From NCBI GenBank assembly GCA_964629575.1, contig CAZVUM010000007.1, positions 1 to 64,000 on the forward strand: DNA of 64,000 bases. Direction: 5' to 3'. Positions within the stretch are counted from its first letter, which is position 1; each line of letters starts with the position of its first letter. This DNA comes from JAYPWI01 sp964629575. Lineage in GTDB: Bacteria; Actinomycetota; Acidimicrobiia; Acidimicrobiales; Poriferisodalaceae. The notes under the pieces are model-generated. The model was not told the DNA's origin. It saw nothing but the letters and a program-made list of their open reading frames with translations, and made no database searches. A program made the position numbers and the translations under genes. Below are positions 16,143-24,173 of this stretch, one piece after another.

Positions 16143-17021
16143 ATGCGGTCCTCCTTCGACATCGAACCGCTCGACAGGTGCTTCGGCGCCACGATCCGCG
16201 GCATTGACATCCGATCGATCGACGAGGATGAGTTCGCCGACCTCCACGCCACCTGGCTGGACTACGGCCTGCTGATCTTTCCGGGCCAGAACATCACTCC
16301 AGACGAGCAGAACACCTTCGCCCAACGGTTCGGCTCGATCGAGTTCGCTGCAACCCCGATCAGCAACATGGGCAAGGACGGCCGGGTGCATCACGAGCCC
16401 AGCGACGACGTCGTCAAGTCGCTCCGAGGCAACGAGGGCTGGCACCACGACAGCACCTACATGCCCATCCAGGCCAAGGGTGCCGTATTCTCCGCCGAGA
16501 TCGTTCCCGCCGGTGGGGCCGACACCGGATGGGCCGACATGCGCGACGCCTACGACGCGCTCGACGACGACACCCGGACACGGATCGCCGACCTCCAGGC
16601 GCACCACTCGCTGTACTACAGCCAGGGCCGCGCCGGGTACCTCCCCAAGAAGAAGGACGACGGGTCGTACGGGATGTACGGCTACCACGACCTCGACTAC
16701 CCGATCCGCCCGCTGGTGAAGGTCCATCCGGACACGGGCCGGCCCAACCTCAACGTGGGGCGCCACGCTCACGACGTCGTCGGAATGGATCCCGACGAGT
16801 CCGCGGCGCTCCTCGACTCACTCAACGCCGAGGCGGTGTCGGACCCTCGCCGCATCTACCACCATCAGTGGGAGGTGGGTGACGCTGTGATCTGGGACAA
16901 CCGGCGCCTGATGCACCAGGGCACGCCCTTCGACATGACCCAGCCCCGGCGGATGTGGCACACCCGGATCGCGGGCGAGCCCGAGTCGGAGCTCGCCACC
17001 AACCACGTCGCTCCGAGCTGA
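16143..17021 (+). CDS. TauD/TfdA-family 2-oxoglutarate dioxygenase
   Basis: 292 residues. The fold opens with FDIEPLDRCFGATIRGIDIR, and the iron site is WHHDSTY (HxD) with a distal His in RRLMHQGTPFD and the 2-oxoglutarate Arg in RRMWHTRIAG. The family includes taurine, 2,4-D and alkylsulfate oxygenases; the substrate is not evident. The longer frame upstream overlaps the divergent lipoprotein gene, so the start at 16143 is preferred. It converges with the SRPBCC gene with 23 bp between stops. Confidence 0.9.
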   Translation: MRSSFDIEPLDRCFGATIRGIDIRSIDEDEFADLHATWLDYGLLIFPGQNITPDEQNTFAQRFGSIEFAATPISNMGKDGRVHHEPSDDVVKSLRGNEGWHHDSTYMPIQAKGAVFSAEIVPAGGADTGWADMRDAYDALDDDTRTRIADLQAHHSLYYSQGRAGYLPKKKDDGSYGMYGYHDLDYPIRPLVKVHPDTGRPNLNVGRHAHDVVGMDPDESAALLDSLNAEAVSDPRRIYHHQWEVGDAVIWDNRRLMHQGTPFDMTQPRRMWHTRIAGEPESELATNHVAPS

Positions 17022-17044
17022 ACCCAAGGCCAGCGTCCCCGAGG

Positions 17045-17464
17045 TCAGCCGTCCTCGACCACGGTCTTGAGCGCTTCGAGCTGACCCGAGTCTGCGCGGC
17101 GCACCAGTCGTCGCAGCAGCGGACCAAAGACCACCCAAACCCCGCTCGTGCTGCAATCGGCGGTGAGCTTCATCGCAGTTCCGTCGCCGTCGGCCGTCAG
17201 GTCGTAGCGATAGTCGGCCACGACTCCGCCCTGGGTCGAGCGGAGCGTCAGCGACGATTCGGGGTCCAGAGCGGCGATCACCGACGTCCGTTCCTTGCCC
17301 CGAGCGACGAAGGTCAGCTGCGCGCCCTCTGCGAGCCCGCCGTCGGAACCCATGGACTCGATGCCGTCCATCCACTCAGGCGCCCGCTCCCAATCTGTGA
17401 GAACCGCCCACACCTCTGCGGGGGACCTGTCGATTCGGGCACCGACCTCGAACGCTGTGGCCAT
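17045..17464 (-). CDS. SRPBCC (polyketide cyclase/START-like) protein
   Basis: 139 residues from ATG 17464, which has an AGAGGAAC ribosome site. FEVGARIDRSPAEVWAVLTD, ERAPEWMDGIESM and VADYRYDLTADGDGTAMKLT follow the SRPBCC lipid-binding pattern, with a C-terminal long helix (LLRRLVRRADSGQLEALK). Such proteins bind hydrophobic ligands or act as cyclases/dehydratases; here only the fold can be stated. The 141 bp upstream hold no gene that I can support. Confidence 0.85.
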   Translation of the reverse strand: MATAFEVGARIDRSPAEVWAVLTDWERAPEWMDGIESMGSDGGLAEGAQLTFVARGKERTSVIAALDPESSLTLRSTQGGVVADYRYDLTADGDGTAMKLTADCSTSGVWVVFGPLLRRLVRRADSGQLEALKTVVEDG

Positions 17465-17605
17465 GGAGTTCCTCTTCCGCTCGGTCCTTCGGGTGCGCCA
17501 GTCTGTCGCATCACCCGACTCGACCACGCCGTCCAACGGTGGGGCCGGGGCGCGTTTGACGAAGACGAAACCGCCGCCGCTCATGCGGCGACGGTATCGG
17601 CCGGT

Positions 17606-18346
17606 TCAGCTCATCGCTGCGCCGCAGAAGATCTCGGTGCTGCCGTCGTTCGTGAACATGGTCGACACGACGTAACTGTCGGCCGCCCAGTCGATCACCG
17701 GGGTTCCGGGCTGGTTGGTGGCCTGTCCGGTCACGCCGACGATGGCGCCGTCGACGACCTTGTCCACCGATCCCGAGAGTATGCCTTCGCTGTCGTTGGG
17801 AATGTGCGTCTCGTAGAGCCACACACCTCCCGAGCAGATGCGGACGGCACCACGGTCGGTCTGGATCCCGTCACAGGCACCCGGTGTCAGTGGTGCATTC
17901 GAGATGTTCTGAAAGACTCCGCCCGCGTTGATGGAGTTCCCGGGGCAGAGGTCTGTCGGATCGGCCGTCCCGGCACCGTGGTAGATGGCGATGAGGGTGC
18001 CGTGCGACCCGTTGTTGAAGTACACGCGAATCTCGCCGTCGGCGATCTCCACTCCGGCGTATGGGGCGGTGGGCGTACCGACGAACGACTCCTGAATGAC
18101 ACCGATGACCGGCGCAGCGGTGGTTGGAGGCGCAGTGGTTGGTGCGGCGGTTGTGGGTGCTGCCGTCGCAGGAGCCGCAGTGGTCGGGGCATCCGTGGTG
18201 GGCGCCTCGGTGGCCTCGGCGGGCGCGGCGCTTGTTGCCGCACCATCACCCGAGTTGTCGTCGCTCGATCCACCGCATGCGCCGACGATGACCACCATGG
18301 CGATCACCACAGCTGCATATCGAGTTCGCTTGTATCGCCATGACAT
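17606..18346 (-). CDS. Secreted lipoprotein with Ala/Pro/Thr-rich linker
   Basis: 246 residues (ATG 18346; a GTG/ATG two codons upstream is possible). MSWRYKRTRYAAVVIAMVVIVGACGG gives a lipoprotein signal with Cys near residue 24. A low-complexity linker built of TTAAP/ATAAP units covers about residues 40-80. The mature domain (SFVGTPTAPYAGVEIADGEI, then several Cys residues in DLCPGNS, PGACDG, RICSGG and IFCGAA) is a cysteine-containing extracellular domain that I do not recognise. Four Cys could form two disulfides. Confidence 0.8.
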   Translation of the reverse strand: MSWRYKRTRYAAVVIAMVVIVGACGGSSDDNSGDGAATSAAPAEATEAPTTDAPTTAAPATAAPTTAAPTTAPPTTAAPVIGVIQESFVGTPTAPYAGVEIADGEIRVYFNNGSHGTLIAIYHGAGTADPTDLCPGNSINAGGVFQNISNAPLTPGACDGIQTDRGAVRICSGGVWLYETHIPNDSEGILSGSVDKVVDGAIVGVTGQATNQPGTPVIDWAADSYVVSTMFTNDGSTEIFCGAAMS

Positions 18347-18390
18347 GACCACGAGGGTACGGCGGTGGTCCGCCGGACACGCGGATCACC

Positions 18391-19074
18391 TCATTCCACG
18401 ACGTCCTCGCTCGGAAGGCCGTAGGGCGTGATGAGGCCCAGGTAGGGCTGGGCCTCACCCGCCCACTCGAGCCGCCGAGCCTGGGCGAGGGAGCGCCGGC
18501 CGCTGAGCGTGCGGAAGATCTCGAACCGCGAACCACACACCGTCGCCCCCGCTGAGCCATCGCTCGACTGCCACGCGCCGTCTCCCACGTCGACCCGGAT
18601 CGGGGCGAGCCCTGCGTCGGTGACGCGCTCGAAGAACAGCGGCACGTAGCGCTCGAGGCCAACGTTCACTCCGTCTGACTCCCTGTCGCAACTCGCACCG
18701 ACCGTCGCCGCGATGTCGTGGACGTGTGCGACCAGGTCCGCGGTCGCCCGTACGGCGCCTGCACGGTTGGCCGACATGATCGTGTGGATGGCGTCGCTGT
18801 GGCTGCGCCACTCCGTCGAGAGTTCCTCCACAGAGCGGCCGCGGCGCGTGTACACCTGCGCTGCCGTCCACTGTTGGGTCCCGGCACCGGCGACGTTGCC
18901 GGCAACAATATCTGCGACGATGCCCGCCACGTGCGCGATCACATCGGTGACCGTCCACTCGGGACTCATCGGAACGGTCGCGGCCCGCTGGTCTTCGTCG
19001 AGACCGAGCGCGAGGGCGACGAGCTCCTCGCGGGTCGCGGCGTACACGTCGGGCACGGACAAGTCGTCGTTCAC
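18391..19074 (-). CDS. Mycothiol-dependent maleylpyruvate isomerase-family (DinB-like) protein
   Basis: 227 residues. MSPEWTVTDVIAHVAGIVADIVAG holds the first metal His of the DinB/MDMPI four-helix bundle, with further His in DLVAHVHDIAATVG and a C-terminal MDMPI-like domain (RFEIFRTLSGRRSLAQARRLEW). The RTLSGRRS segment is typical of the TIGR03083-type actinobacterial branch. Members are mycothiol-dependent isomerases or transferases. It sits 24 bp behind copA in the same direction. Substrate unknown. Confidence 0.85.
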   Translation of the reverse strand: MNDDLSVPDVYAATREELVALALGLDEDQRAATVPMSPEWTVTDVIAHVAGIVADIVAGNVAGAGTQQWTAAQVYTRRGRSVEELSTEWRSHSDAIHTIMSANRAGAVRATADLVAHVHDIAATVGASCDRESDGVNVGLERYVPLFFERVTDAGLAPIRVDVGDGAWQSSDGSAGATVCGSRFEIFRTLSGRRSLAQARRLEWAGEAQPYLGLITPYGLPSEDVVE

Positions 19075-19097
19075 CCCAGGAGTATGACCCGCCGGGC

Positions 19098-21263
19098 TCA
19101 GCCCCGGTACCCCCTGAACCGCCGTAGGCGGAGGCTGTTGGTGACCACGAACACCGAGGAGACGCCCATGGCGCCGGCTGCGATCATCGGGTTGAGCACT
19201 CCCGATGCCGCGAGCGGGATGGCGGCAGCGTTGTATGCGAATGCCCAGAACAGGTTTCCCTTGATCGTCGCCAACGTGCGCCTCGCAAGGGCGATCGCAT
19301 CGGCGACTCCGCGCAGGTCCCCCGACACGACGGTGAGGTCAGAGGCCTCGATCGCCACGTCGGTTCCGGTCCCGACTGCGATCCCGAGATCGGCCTGGGC
19401 CAGCGCCGGTGCGTCGTTGATCCCGTCGCCGACCATCGCCACGCGCAGCCCTTCACCCTGGAGCCGGGAGATCTCGGCAGCCTTGTCGCCCGGCAGCACC
19501 TCGGCGACGACCGTGTCGATCCCCACAGCAGCAGCAACCGCCCGCGCGGTTCGCTCGTTGTCGCCGGTGAGCAGCACCACATCCAGCCCCTGCTCCCGAA
19601 GGGCTGCAATCGCCGGCTTGCTGGTGGCTTTGATCTCGTCGGCGACCTCGAAGACCACCTCAGCTGAGGGCCCACCTCCGGCGAGCACCGCTGTCGAGCC
19701 CCGCTCCTCGGCCGCGCTCGCGGCTGCCTCGACCGGCGCGGGAACGTCGTCGAAGAGCGTGCGGCGACCCACCCGTACGGGTTGCCCATCGACCTCACCG
19801 ATGACGCCGATTCCAGGGATCGAGCGGAAGTCGGTGACCTGGTGCGGGAGGTCTGAGAGGGCCGCGATGGCCTGGGCGATCGGGTGCTCGGATCGAGCTT
19901 CGAGCCCTGCGGCGAGCTCGACGAACTCGTCGGCGTCACGGTTTCCCCCCGCCTCGACGGCAGTCACGACCATCCGCCCCGCCGTGACCGTTCCGGTCTT
20001 GTCGAGAACCGCCACCTCGACGCGGCGGGTGTCCTCGAGGACCTCCCCGCCCTTGATGATCACTCCCAGCTGGGCCCCGCGTCCTGTACCCACCATGATC
20101 CCGAGCGGGGTCGCCAAACCGAGCGCGCACGGACAGGCGATGATGAGGACCGCCACTGCGGCTGTGAAGGCTTCGTTGGCTGTCCCCCCGAAGAGGCCCC
20201 AGGCGACCAAGGTGACGAGCGCCGTCGCGATGGCGACGGGCACGAAGATCGCAGCCACCCGGTCGGCGAGCCGCTGGACCTCGGCCCGGCTGCCCTGCGC
20301 TTCTTCGACCAGCCGCACGATCTGGGCCAGCGCGGTGTCGCTGCCGACCCGTGTTGCTTCGACGACCAGCGAGCCGTCGGTGTTGATCGTGGCGCCGATG
20401 ACCTCGTCGCCCGGGCCGACTTCGACCGGGACGGGTTCGCCCGTGACCATCGACGCGTCGACCGCCGAGCGGCCGTCCACCACGATCCCGTCGGTCGCCA
20501 GCTTCTCCCCGGGGCGTACGACGAAGCGATCACCTACTGCGAGTCGCGCGGCAGGGACCTCGCTGCCGTCTTCGAGGCGCGCCGACTGGGCGCTCAGGCC
20601 CGCCAAGGCTCGGATGGCGTCGCCGCTGCGACGTTTCGCCCGGACTTCGAACCACTTTCCCAGCAGGATCAGCGTGACGATCACTGCGCCGGTCTCGAAG
20701 TAGACGTGGCCGCCGTCGATGTCGAAGAGGATCACCACCGCCGACCACAGCCACGCCGACGTGGCGCCCAGGGACACCAGCGTGTCCATCGTGGTCGCGC
20801 GATGGCGCAGGTTGATCACAGCCGACCGATGAAACGGCCAGCCCGCCCAGAACACCACCGGCGTCGCCAGCGCAGCGACCAGCCATTCCCACCCGTCGAA
20901 ATGCAGGCCCCGCGCCATCGACAGGATCATCACCGGCACGGTGAGGAGGGCGGCGCCGATCACGCGGTGGCGGAGGTCCAGTTCCCGTCTCGCGTCGGGG
21001 TCGGCCGCGGCGGGATCGGCGACCGCGTAGCCGATGGACTCGATCGCCCGCCTGAATGCCTCGTCTGTCGCGACCTCGTCGTGGACAACGGTGGCGTGGC
21101 CAGTGGCGAAGTTCACGTGGGCGTTCGCGACCCCCGGGACACCCGACAACACTTCTTCGATCCTGCTCGCGCAGCCGGCGCAGGTCATTCCTTCGACCGC
21201 GACGTCGCTCCGAAATGGGCCGGAACGGTCCGACTGCGCTGCGGTATCTGAGGGGGAGGTCAC
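19098..21263 (-). CDS. copA: Copper-exporting P1B-type ATPase
   Basis: 721 residues from GTG 21263. One N-terminal heavy-metal domain (GMTCAGCAS, Cys-28/Cys-31), the transmembrane CPC motif (IACPCALGLATPLG), the TGEP actuator, DKTGTVT phosphorylation site, SEHPIAQAI and GDGINDAPAL hinge are all present, with the MAYNAAAIPLAASG-type final helices that carry Cu-specific residues (AFAYNAAAIP). It exports Cu(I) across the cytoplasmic membrane. The start is chosen because a CueR-type promoter places the transcription start at this GTG, implying a leaderless message; the frame is open upstream to a GTG at 21326, which lies before the promoter. Confidence 0.93.
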   Translation of the reverse strand: MTSPSDTAAQSDRSGPFRSDVAVEGMTCAGCASRIEEVLSGVPGVANAHVNFATGHATVVHDEVATDEAFRRAIESIGYAVADPAAADPDARRELDLRHRVIGAALLTVPVMILSMARGLHFDGWEWLVAALATPVVFWAGWPFHRSAVINLRHRATTMDTLVSLGATSAWLWSAVVILFDIDGGHVYFETGAVIVTLILLGKWFEVRAKRRSGDAIRALAGLSAQSARLEDGSEVPAARLAVGDRFVVRPGEKLATDGIVVDGRSAVDASMVTGEPVPVEVGPGDEVIGATINTDGSLVVEATRVGSDTALAQIVRLVEEAQGSRAEVQRLADRVAAIFVPVAIATALVTLVAWGLFGGTANEAFTAAVAVLIIACPCALGLATPLGIMVGTGRGAQLGVIIKGGEVLEDTRRVEVAVLDKTGTVTAGRMVVTAVEAGGNRDADEFVELAAGLEARSEHPIAQAIAALSDLPHQVTDFRSIPGIGVIGEVDGQPVRVGRRTLFDDVPAPVEAAASAAEERGSTAVLAGGGPSAEVVFEVADEIKATSKPAIAALREQGLDVVLLTGDNERTARAVAAAVGIDTVVAEVLPGDKAAEISRLQGEGLRVAMVGDGINDAPALAQADLGIAVGTGTDVAIEASDLTVVSGDLRGVADAIALARRTLATIKGNLFWAFAYNAAAIPLAASGVLNPMIAAGAMGVSSVFVVTNSLRLRRFRGYRG

Positions 21264-21270
21264 CCCTTCA

Positions 21271-21301
21271 GGATAAGGGTTCCAGTCCGCTGGAAGGTCA
21301 A
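21271..21301 (-). promoter_or_regulatory. MerR/CueR-type copper-responsive promoter of copA
   Basis: On the minus strand, TTGACC (21301-21296) and TTATCC (21276-21271) are separated by 19 bp, the unusually long spacer that MerR-family activators untwist. Inside the spacer is the dyad TTCCAG-CGGA-CTGGAA, close to the known CueR copA operator. The -10 box ends 7 nt before the GTG start of copA, so the transcript is probably leaderless. No merR-type gene is in the window. Confidence 0.75.
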
Positions 21302-21318
21302 GAGATTCGGGGCGCCAT

Positions 21319-21348
21319 AGATCCACGCCATCTTCGAAGGTACCGAGC
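21319..21348. repeat. Left direct repeat of the MntA/HepT/Fic island
   Basis: 30 bp (core CATCTTCGAAGGTACCGAGC) matching 27 of 30 positions in 24159-24188. It brackets about 2.84 kb of toxin-antitoxin and Fic genes. The repeat encodes the IFEGTE signature of acyl-CoA dehydrogenase C-termini in the plus direction. Confidence 0.7.
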
Positions 21349-21401
21349 AGATCCAGCAGCTGATCATCAGCCGTGCGATCTCGGGTCTACGGATTGAGTA
21401 G
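21321..21401 (+). pseudogene. Acyl-CoA dehydrogenase C-terminal remnant
   Basis: 26 codons reading IHAIFEGTEQIQQLIISRAI and ending at TAG 21399, preceded at once by an in-frame TAG. This is the C-terminal signature of an acyl-CoA dehydrogenase (IxEGTxQIQ ... ISRxIxG) with nothing of the rest of the gene. It overlaps the left direct repeat. Between it and the next gene (21402-21608) I see no gene. Confidence 0.6.
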
Positions 21402-21608
21402 TCTGACCTGCGGCTATGGGGTCGGTGGTCGCCGAAGCTCGACCGCTCAAGGGCGGGGCCGTCGCAGGACTCGCCGTTGGTTCCATCCCTACTTCGTCTC
21501 CGAAGAGCTCTCCGACGGGGTGCATTTCGCCGAATACGGGCGATGATCCAGGCGTGAGCGGTGCGTGATTTGCGAAGTTCGTGCCCACTTGAACCGGTTG
21601 GTGCGACA

Positions 21609-21935
21609 ATGGGAGCGATGGCAGCCACCGGGACTATCGAGATGGACGGACGGGTGATCGACGACTCGCACTTAGCGCGGCTGTGCCAGCGGTTCGGTGT
21701 AGCCGAGCTAGCTGTCTTCGGCTCAGTGGCTCGAGGCGATGCGTCGCCCGACAGTGATATCGATCTGCTCTACAAGTTGGTTCCTGGGTCGCGTCTCGGG
21801 TTCGATCTGTTCGATCTCGAAGATGCACTCGCCGAAGTGTTCGGTCGGCCGGTCGACCTGGTCTCCAAGGACGCCGTGCATCGGCTGATGCGAGATCGTG
21901 TCCTGGCCGACGCGGTCATTGTCTATGCAGCGTGA
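21609..21935 (+). CDS. mntA: MntA-like minimal nucleotidyltransferase (antitoxin)
   Basis: 108 residues from ATG 21609 (ATG 21618 is an alternative). The motif GSVARGDASPDSDIDLLY fits the GSX10DXD nucleotidyltransferase signature that defines MntA antitoxins; the remaining segment (GFDLFDLEDALAEVFGRPVDLVSKDAV) is the usual MNT fold. In type VII toxin-antitoxin systems MntA adds AMP units to the tyrosine of HepT and silences it. The gene overlaps the HEPN gene by 11 bp, as expected for a pair made together. Confidence 0.88.
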   Translation: MGAMAATGTIEMDGRVIDDSHLARLCQRFGVAELAVFGSVARGDASPDSDIDLLYKLVPGSRLGFDLFDLEDALAEVFGRPVDLVSKDAVHRLMRDRVLADAVIVYAA

Positions 21936-22275
21936 TCGGCTCCTCATCGCCGAGATGATCGATGCGGCAACTCGGGTGGTCGAGCTGGTTGGTGAGCGGT
22001 CGGCTGAGGACCTCGAAGCCGACGACCTCCGGCGAGAGGCTGTTCTCTGGAACTTGACTGTGCTTGGCGAGGCAGCCAGCCAAGTCTCGGCACAGCTCAA
22101 GAAGTCTCAGACTGAGGTGACGTGGAGCGATCCGGTCCGGCTCCGGAACAGGCTCGTGCACGGCTACTGGTCCATTGAGATGGAGGTCGTTGCTGCTACA
22201 GCATCAGACGACCTTCCACCGCTAGCGCTAGTGGAACAGCTCCGAGCGATCCAGGAAACGCAGCCCGAGGCGTAG
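21925..22275 (+). CDS. hepT: HepT-like HEPN ribonuclease toxin
   Basis: 116 residues from ATG 21925. An all-helical HEPN domain with the active-site motif RNRLVHGYW (Arg-74/His-79, RX4HXY) in which Tyr-81 is the position AMPylated by MntA in characterised pairs. DAATRVVELV and WNLTVLGEAASQVS helices match the family. HEPN toxins cleave RNA (mRNA or tRNA) when not neutralised. It forms a type VII module with the preceding gene and is followed by a repeat-rich tail and an assembly gap. Confidence 0.88.
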   Translation: MQRDRLLIAEMIDAATRVVELVGERSAEDLEADDLRREAVLWNLTVLGEAASQVSAQLKKSQTEVTWSDPVRLRNRLVHGYWSIEMEVVAATASDDLPPLALVEQLRAIQETQPEA

Positions 22276-22333
22276 CCGCAGCACGCCATTCGCTGTCCTC
22301 TCATCCCTACTTTTCCACAAACGTAGGGATGAT

Positions 22334-22388
22334 CAGCGGTCACCACCTGTGGATAGCTGATCCATCCATACCCTCATCCCTACCCGGG
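22334..22388. repeat. 55-bp sequence duplicated across the N gap (left copy)
   Basis: Identical to 22489-22543 immediately on the other side of the 100-N run. It begins CAGCGGTCACCACC and ends CCCTACCCGGG. Either a true tandem duplication collapsed by assembly, or two contigs that overlap and were not merged. Confidence 0.9.
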
Positions 22389-22488
22389 NNNNNNNNNNNN
22401 NNNNNNNNNNNNNNNNNNNNNNNNNNNNNNNNNNNNNNNNNNNNNNNNNNNNNNNNNNNNNNNNNNNNNNNNNNNNNNNNNNNNNNNN
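22389..22488. other. Assembly gap (100 N)
   Basis: Fixed-length scaffold gap; real length unknown. Both flanks carry the same 55 bp. Confidence 1.
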
Positions 22489-22543
22489 CAGCGGTCACCA
22501 CCTGTGGATAGCTGATCCATCCATACCCTCATCCCTACCCGGG
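22489..22543. repeat. 55-bp sequence duplicated across the N gap (right copy)
   Basis: Exact copy of 22334-22388, see that entry. It continues into GTAGGGCCCGG, which pairs with the preceding CCCTAC to make a short palindrome. Confidence 0.9.
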
Positions 22544-22735
22544 GTAGGGCCCGGACCGCTCGCACCCACAACAACTCCAGATCAGACCCAGGACATCTCA
22601 CGCTCAACTGATCGCGTCAGTCAAGATCCGCCCGGACGCGATAGCGCTTCGCTCTCACCGAAAAATGCCAGACACATCTGCAGGGCCTGTGGACCTGCTC
22701 TCAGATAGGTCACGGATTGGTGGCTGCGAAGATCT

Positions 22736-22809
22736 TTGCCAAAGACTGTCGCAATAGTCTTCGGCAATAGTTCTACTTAACAAACACTATGTGATTAGGC
22801 TTTGTTAAG
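22736..22809 (+). promoter_or_regulatory. Two inverted repeats in the AT-rich fic promoter region
   Basis: First dyad: TTGCCAAAGACT (22736-22747) and AGTCTTCGGCAA (22756-22767), 11 of 12 positions paired around 8 bp. Second: CTTAACAAA (22776-22784) and TTTGTTAAG (22801-22809), perfect 9-bp arms around 16 bp, ending 8 bp before the ATG. The base composition is clearly more AT-rich than the surroundings. They look like operators; the Fic protein's own C-terminal winged-helix-like part could bind them. Confidence 0.5.
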
Positions 22810-22817
22810 GTGAGGTC

Positions 22818-24017
22818 ATGATAAAGGGTACCAGCTGGCCGGCTTGCGGCGCGGAGGAGCGGCTCTGGCAACCAGGTGACCTCGACATGGTCCCCCGAAG
22901 TCGGCGCGCCAAGATCACGGACGCCTACCTTGCCACGGTCACTCCTCAGATCGCCGATGTGGCCTCTATTGATCTCCCTGGTCCTCTCGCTGCTGATGTG
23001 GCCGAAGCCGAGTCGGCAATCGCTCGGTTCGACGAGGGGATCGGAACACGCCTCGCGAGCTTCACTGTGATTGCGCTTCGCACGGAAGCCGCCACCTCCT
23101 CCCAGATCGAGAATCTGTCAGCCGCGCCTAGCTCGATCGCGATAGCTGAACACGCCGCGCCGTCAACCAATCCACGCAAACCCAATGCAGACCTCATCGC
23201 AGCGAATGTCGCAACGCTCACCGCAGCGATGGCTGGCGAGGGGACGCTCGACGTCGCCCAGATCATCGAGATCCAAAAGGTTCTGCTGGAGGACTCGGCG
23301 CCTCGCCTGACCGGTGACTTCCGCGACGAACAGGTTTGGGTCGGCGGCGACGCCTACTCGCCTCACGGGGCCACGCACGTCGCCCCCCATCACGAACGAG
23401 TCCCGGCGGCAATTGACGATCTCATCCGCTTCGCCAACCGGCAGGACCTAGGAGCACTTGCTCACATTGCAGTCACTCATGCCCAGTTTGAAACGATCCA
23501 CCCGTTCCCCGACGGGAACGGGCGGGCGGGCCGCGTGATCATCCAGCGGATGCTGCGCAACGCCGGATTGACCCGTCATGCGATCCTTCCGCTCTCGGCC
23601 GGTCTGTTGGCAGACGCGGAGCGCTACTTCGAGTCGCTCAACACCTACCGGACGGGTGAGATCGAACCTCTCGTATCCACCTTTGTCGATGCCGCGTTCA
23701 GTTCGCTCAACAACGCGAGTCGGCTAGCTCAGGAGCTTGCCGCCGTCCGCGACTCCTGGAACGAGACTGTGTCGGCCCGAGCAGACTCGACGGTCTGGCC
23801 GTTGCTTGACTACTGCATCGGCCGCCCGGCGATCACCGCGCCTTCAGTCGCGGCCGACCTTGGCGTGTCTGCGGTCGCGGCTCAAAATGCCATTGATCGA
23901 CTAGCTGAATTGGGGATTCTTCGTCAGAACTCGCCGGCAAGACGAAACCGGATATGGCTTGTCTCCGAGGTCTTGGATTCAGTCGATTTGTTCATGGAGC
24001 GCGCCCGCCGCAAATGA
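22818..24017 (+). CDS. Class II Fic-family protein with C-terminal winged-helix-like domain
   Basis: 399 residues. The Fic core has the complete catalytic motif HPFPDGNGRAGR (228-239), so AMP transfer to a target protein is expected. An N-terminal inhibitory motif SSQIEN (94-99) fits (S/T)xxxE(G/N), which makes this a class II, self-inhibited Fic. The N-terminal part (MVPRSRRAKITDAYLATVTPQ) is the Fic_N/DUF4172-like segment. Residues about 335-399 (SVAADLGVSAVAAQNAIDRL, AELGIL) form a winged helix-turn-helix often found in this Fic type. It lies in the accessory island next to MntA/HepT. Autoregulation through the upstream dyads is inferred only. Confidence 0.92.
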   Translation: MIKGTSWPACGAEERLWQPGDLDMVPRSRRAKITDAYLATVTPQIADVASIDLPGPLAADVAEAESAIARFDEGIGTRLASFTVIALRTEAATSSQIENLSAAPSSIAIAEHAAPSTNPRKPNADLIAANVATLTAAMAGEGTLDVAQIIEIQKVLLEDSAPRLTGDFRDEQVWVGGDAYSPHGATHVAPHHERVPAAIDDLIRFANRQDLGALAHIAVTHAQFETIHPFPDGNGRAGRVIIQRMLRNAGLTRHAILPLSAGLLADAERYFESLNTYRTGEIEPLVSTFVDAAFSSLNNASRLAQELAAVRDSWNETVSARADSTVWPLLDYCIGRPAITAPSVAADLGVSAVAAQNAIDRLAELGILRQNSPARRNRIWLVSEVLDSVDLFMERARRK

Positions 24018-24035
24018 ACGCCTCAGATCTCCGTC

Positions 24036-24173
24036 CATCCCCAATTTCGCCTCGGAGTAGGGGTACTCAGCGGTAGCCAGTGGACACCACCGGCAGGCGT
24101 TTCCCCAGGTCAGCGGGCATAGGTGTCGCCAGCGGACATCTGTGGACGAGTCCAAATCAGACCCACGACATCT
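24036..24173. repeat. Module tail repeat 2, behind fic
   Basis: Diverged copy of the tail behind hepT: CATCCCCA..GTAGGGGTA (stem-loop position), TCAGCGGTAGCCA, and TCCAAATCAGACCCACGACATCT. The rest of the 255-bp spacer to the CoA-transferase shows no gene. Confidence 0.6.

Larger units (their letters stand above)
22302..22600. repeat. Module tail repeat 1, behind hepT (contains gap)
   Basis: The 542 bp between hepT and fic hold no gene. The tail begins with a stem-loop of perfect 9-bp arms CATCCCTAC (22302) and GTAGGGATG (22323), then TCAGCGGT..CCA, the assembly gap, and TCCAGATCAGACCCAGGACATCT ending at 22600. The same three elements in the same order follow the Fic gene at 24036-24173. Confidence 0.6.

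Noticed and set aside
21264..21326. N-terminal extension of CopA to the GTG at 21326
   Set aside because: It would place the start codon upstream of the CueR-type promoter, and the extra 21 residues are not part of the heavy-metal domain.
22276..22817. attC-type integron recombination sites in the module tails
   Set aside because: No GTTRRRY/RYYYAAC core pair could be found and no integrase gene is in the window; only cassette-like organisation remains.
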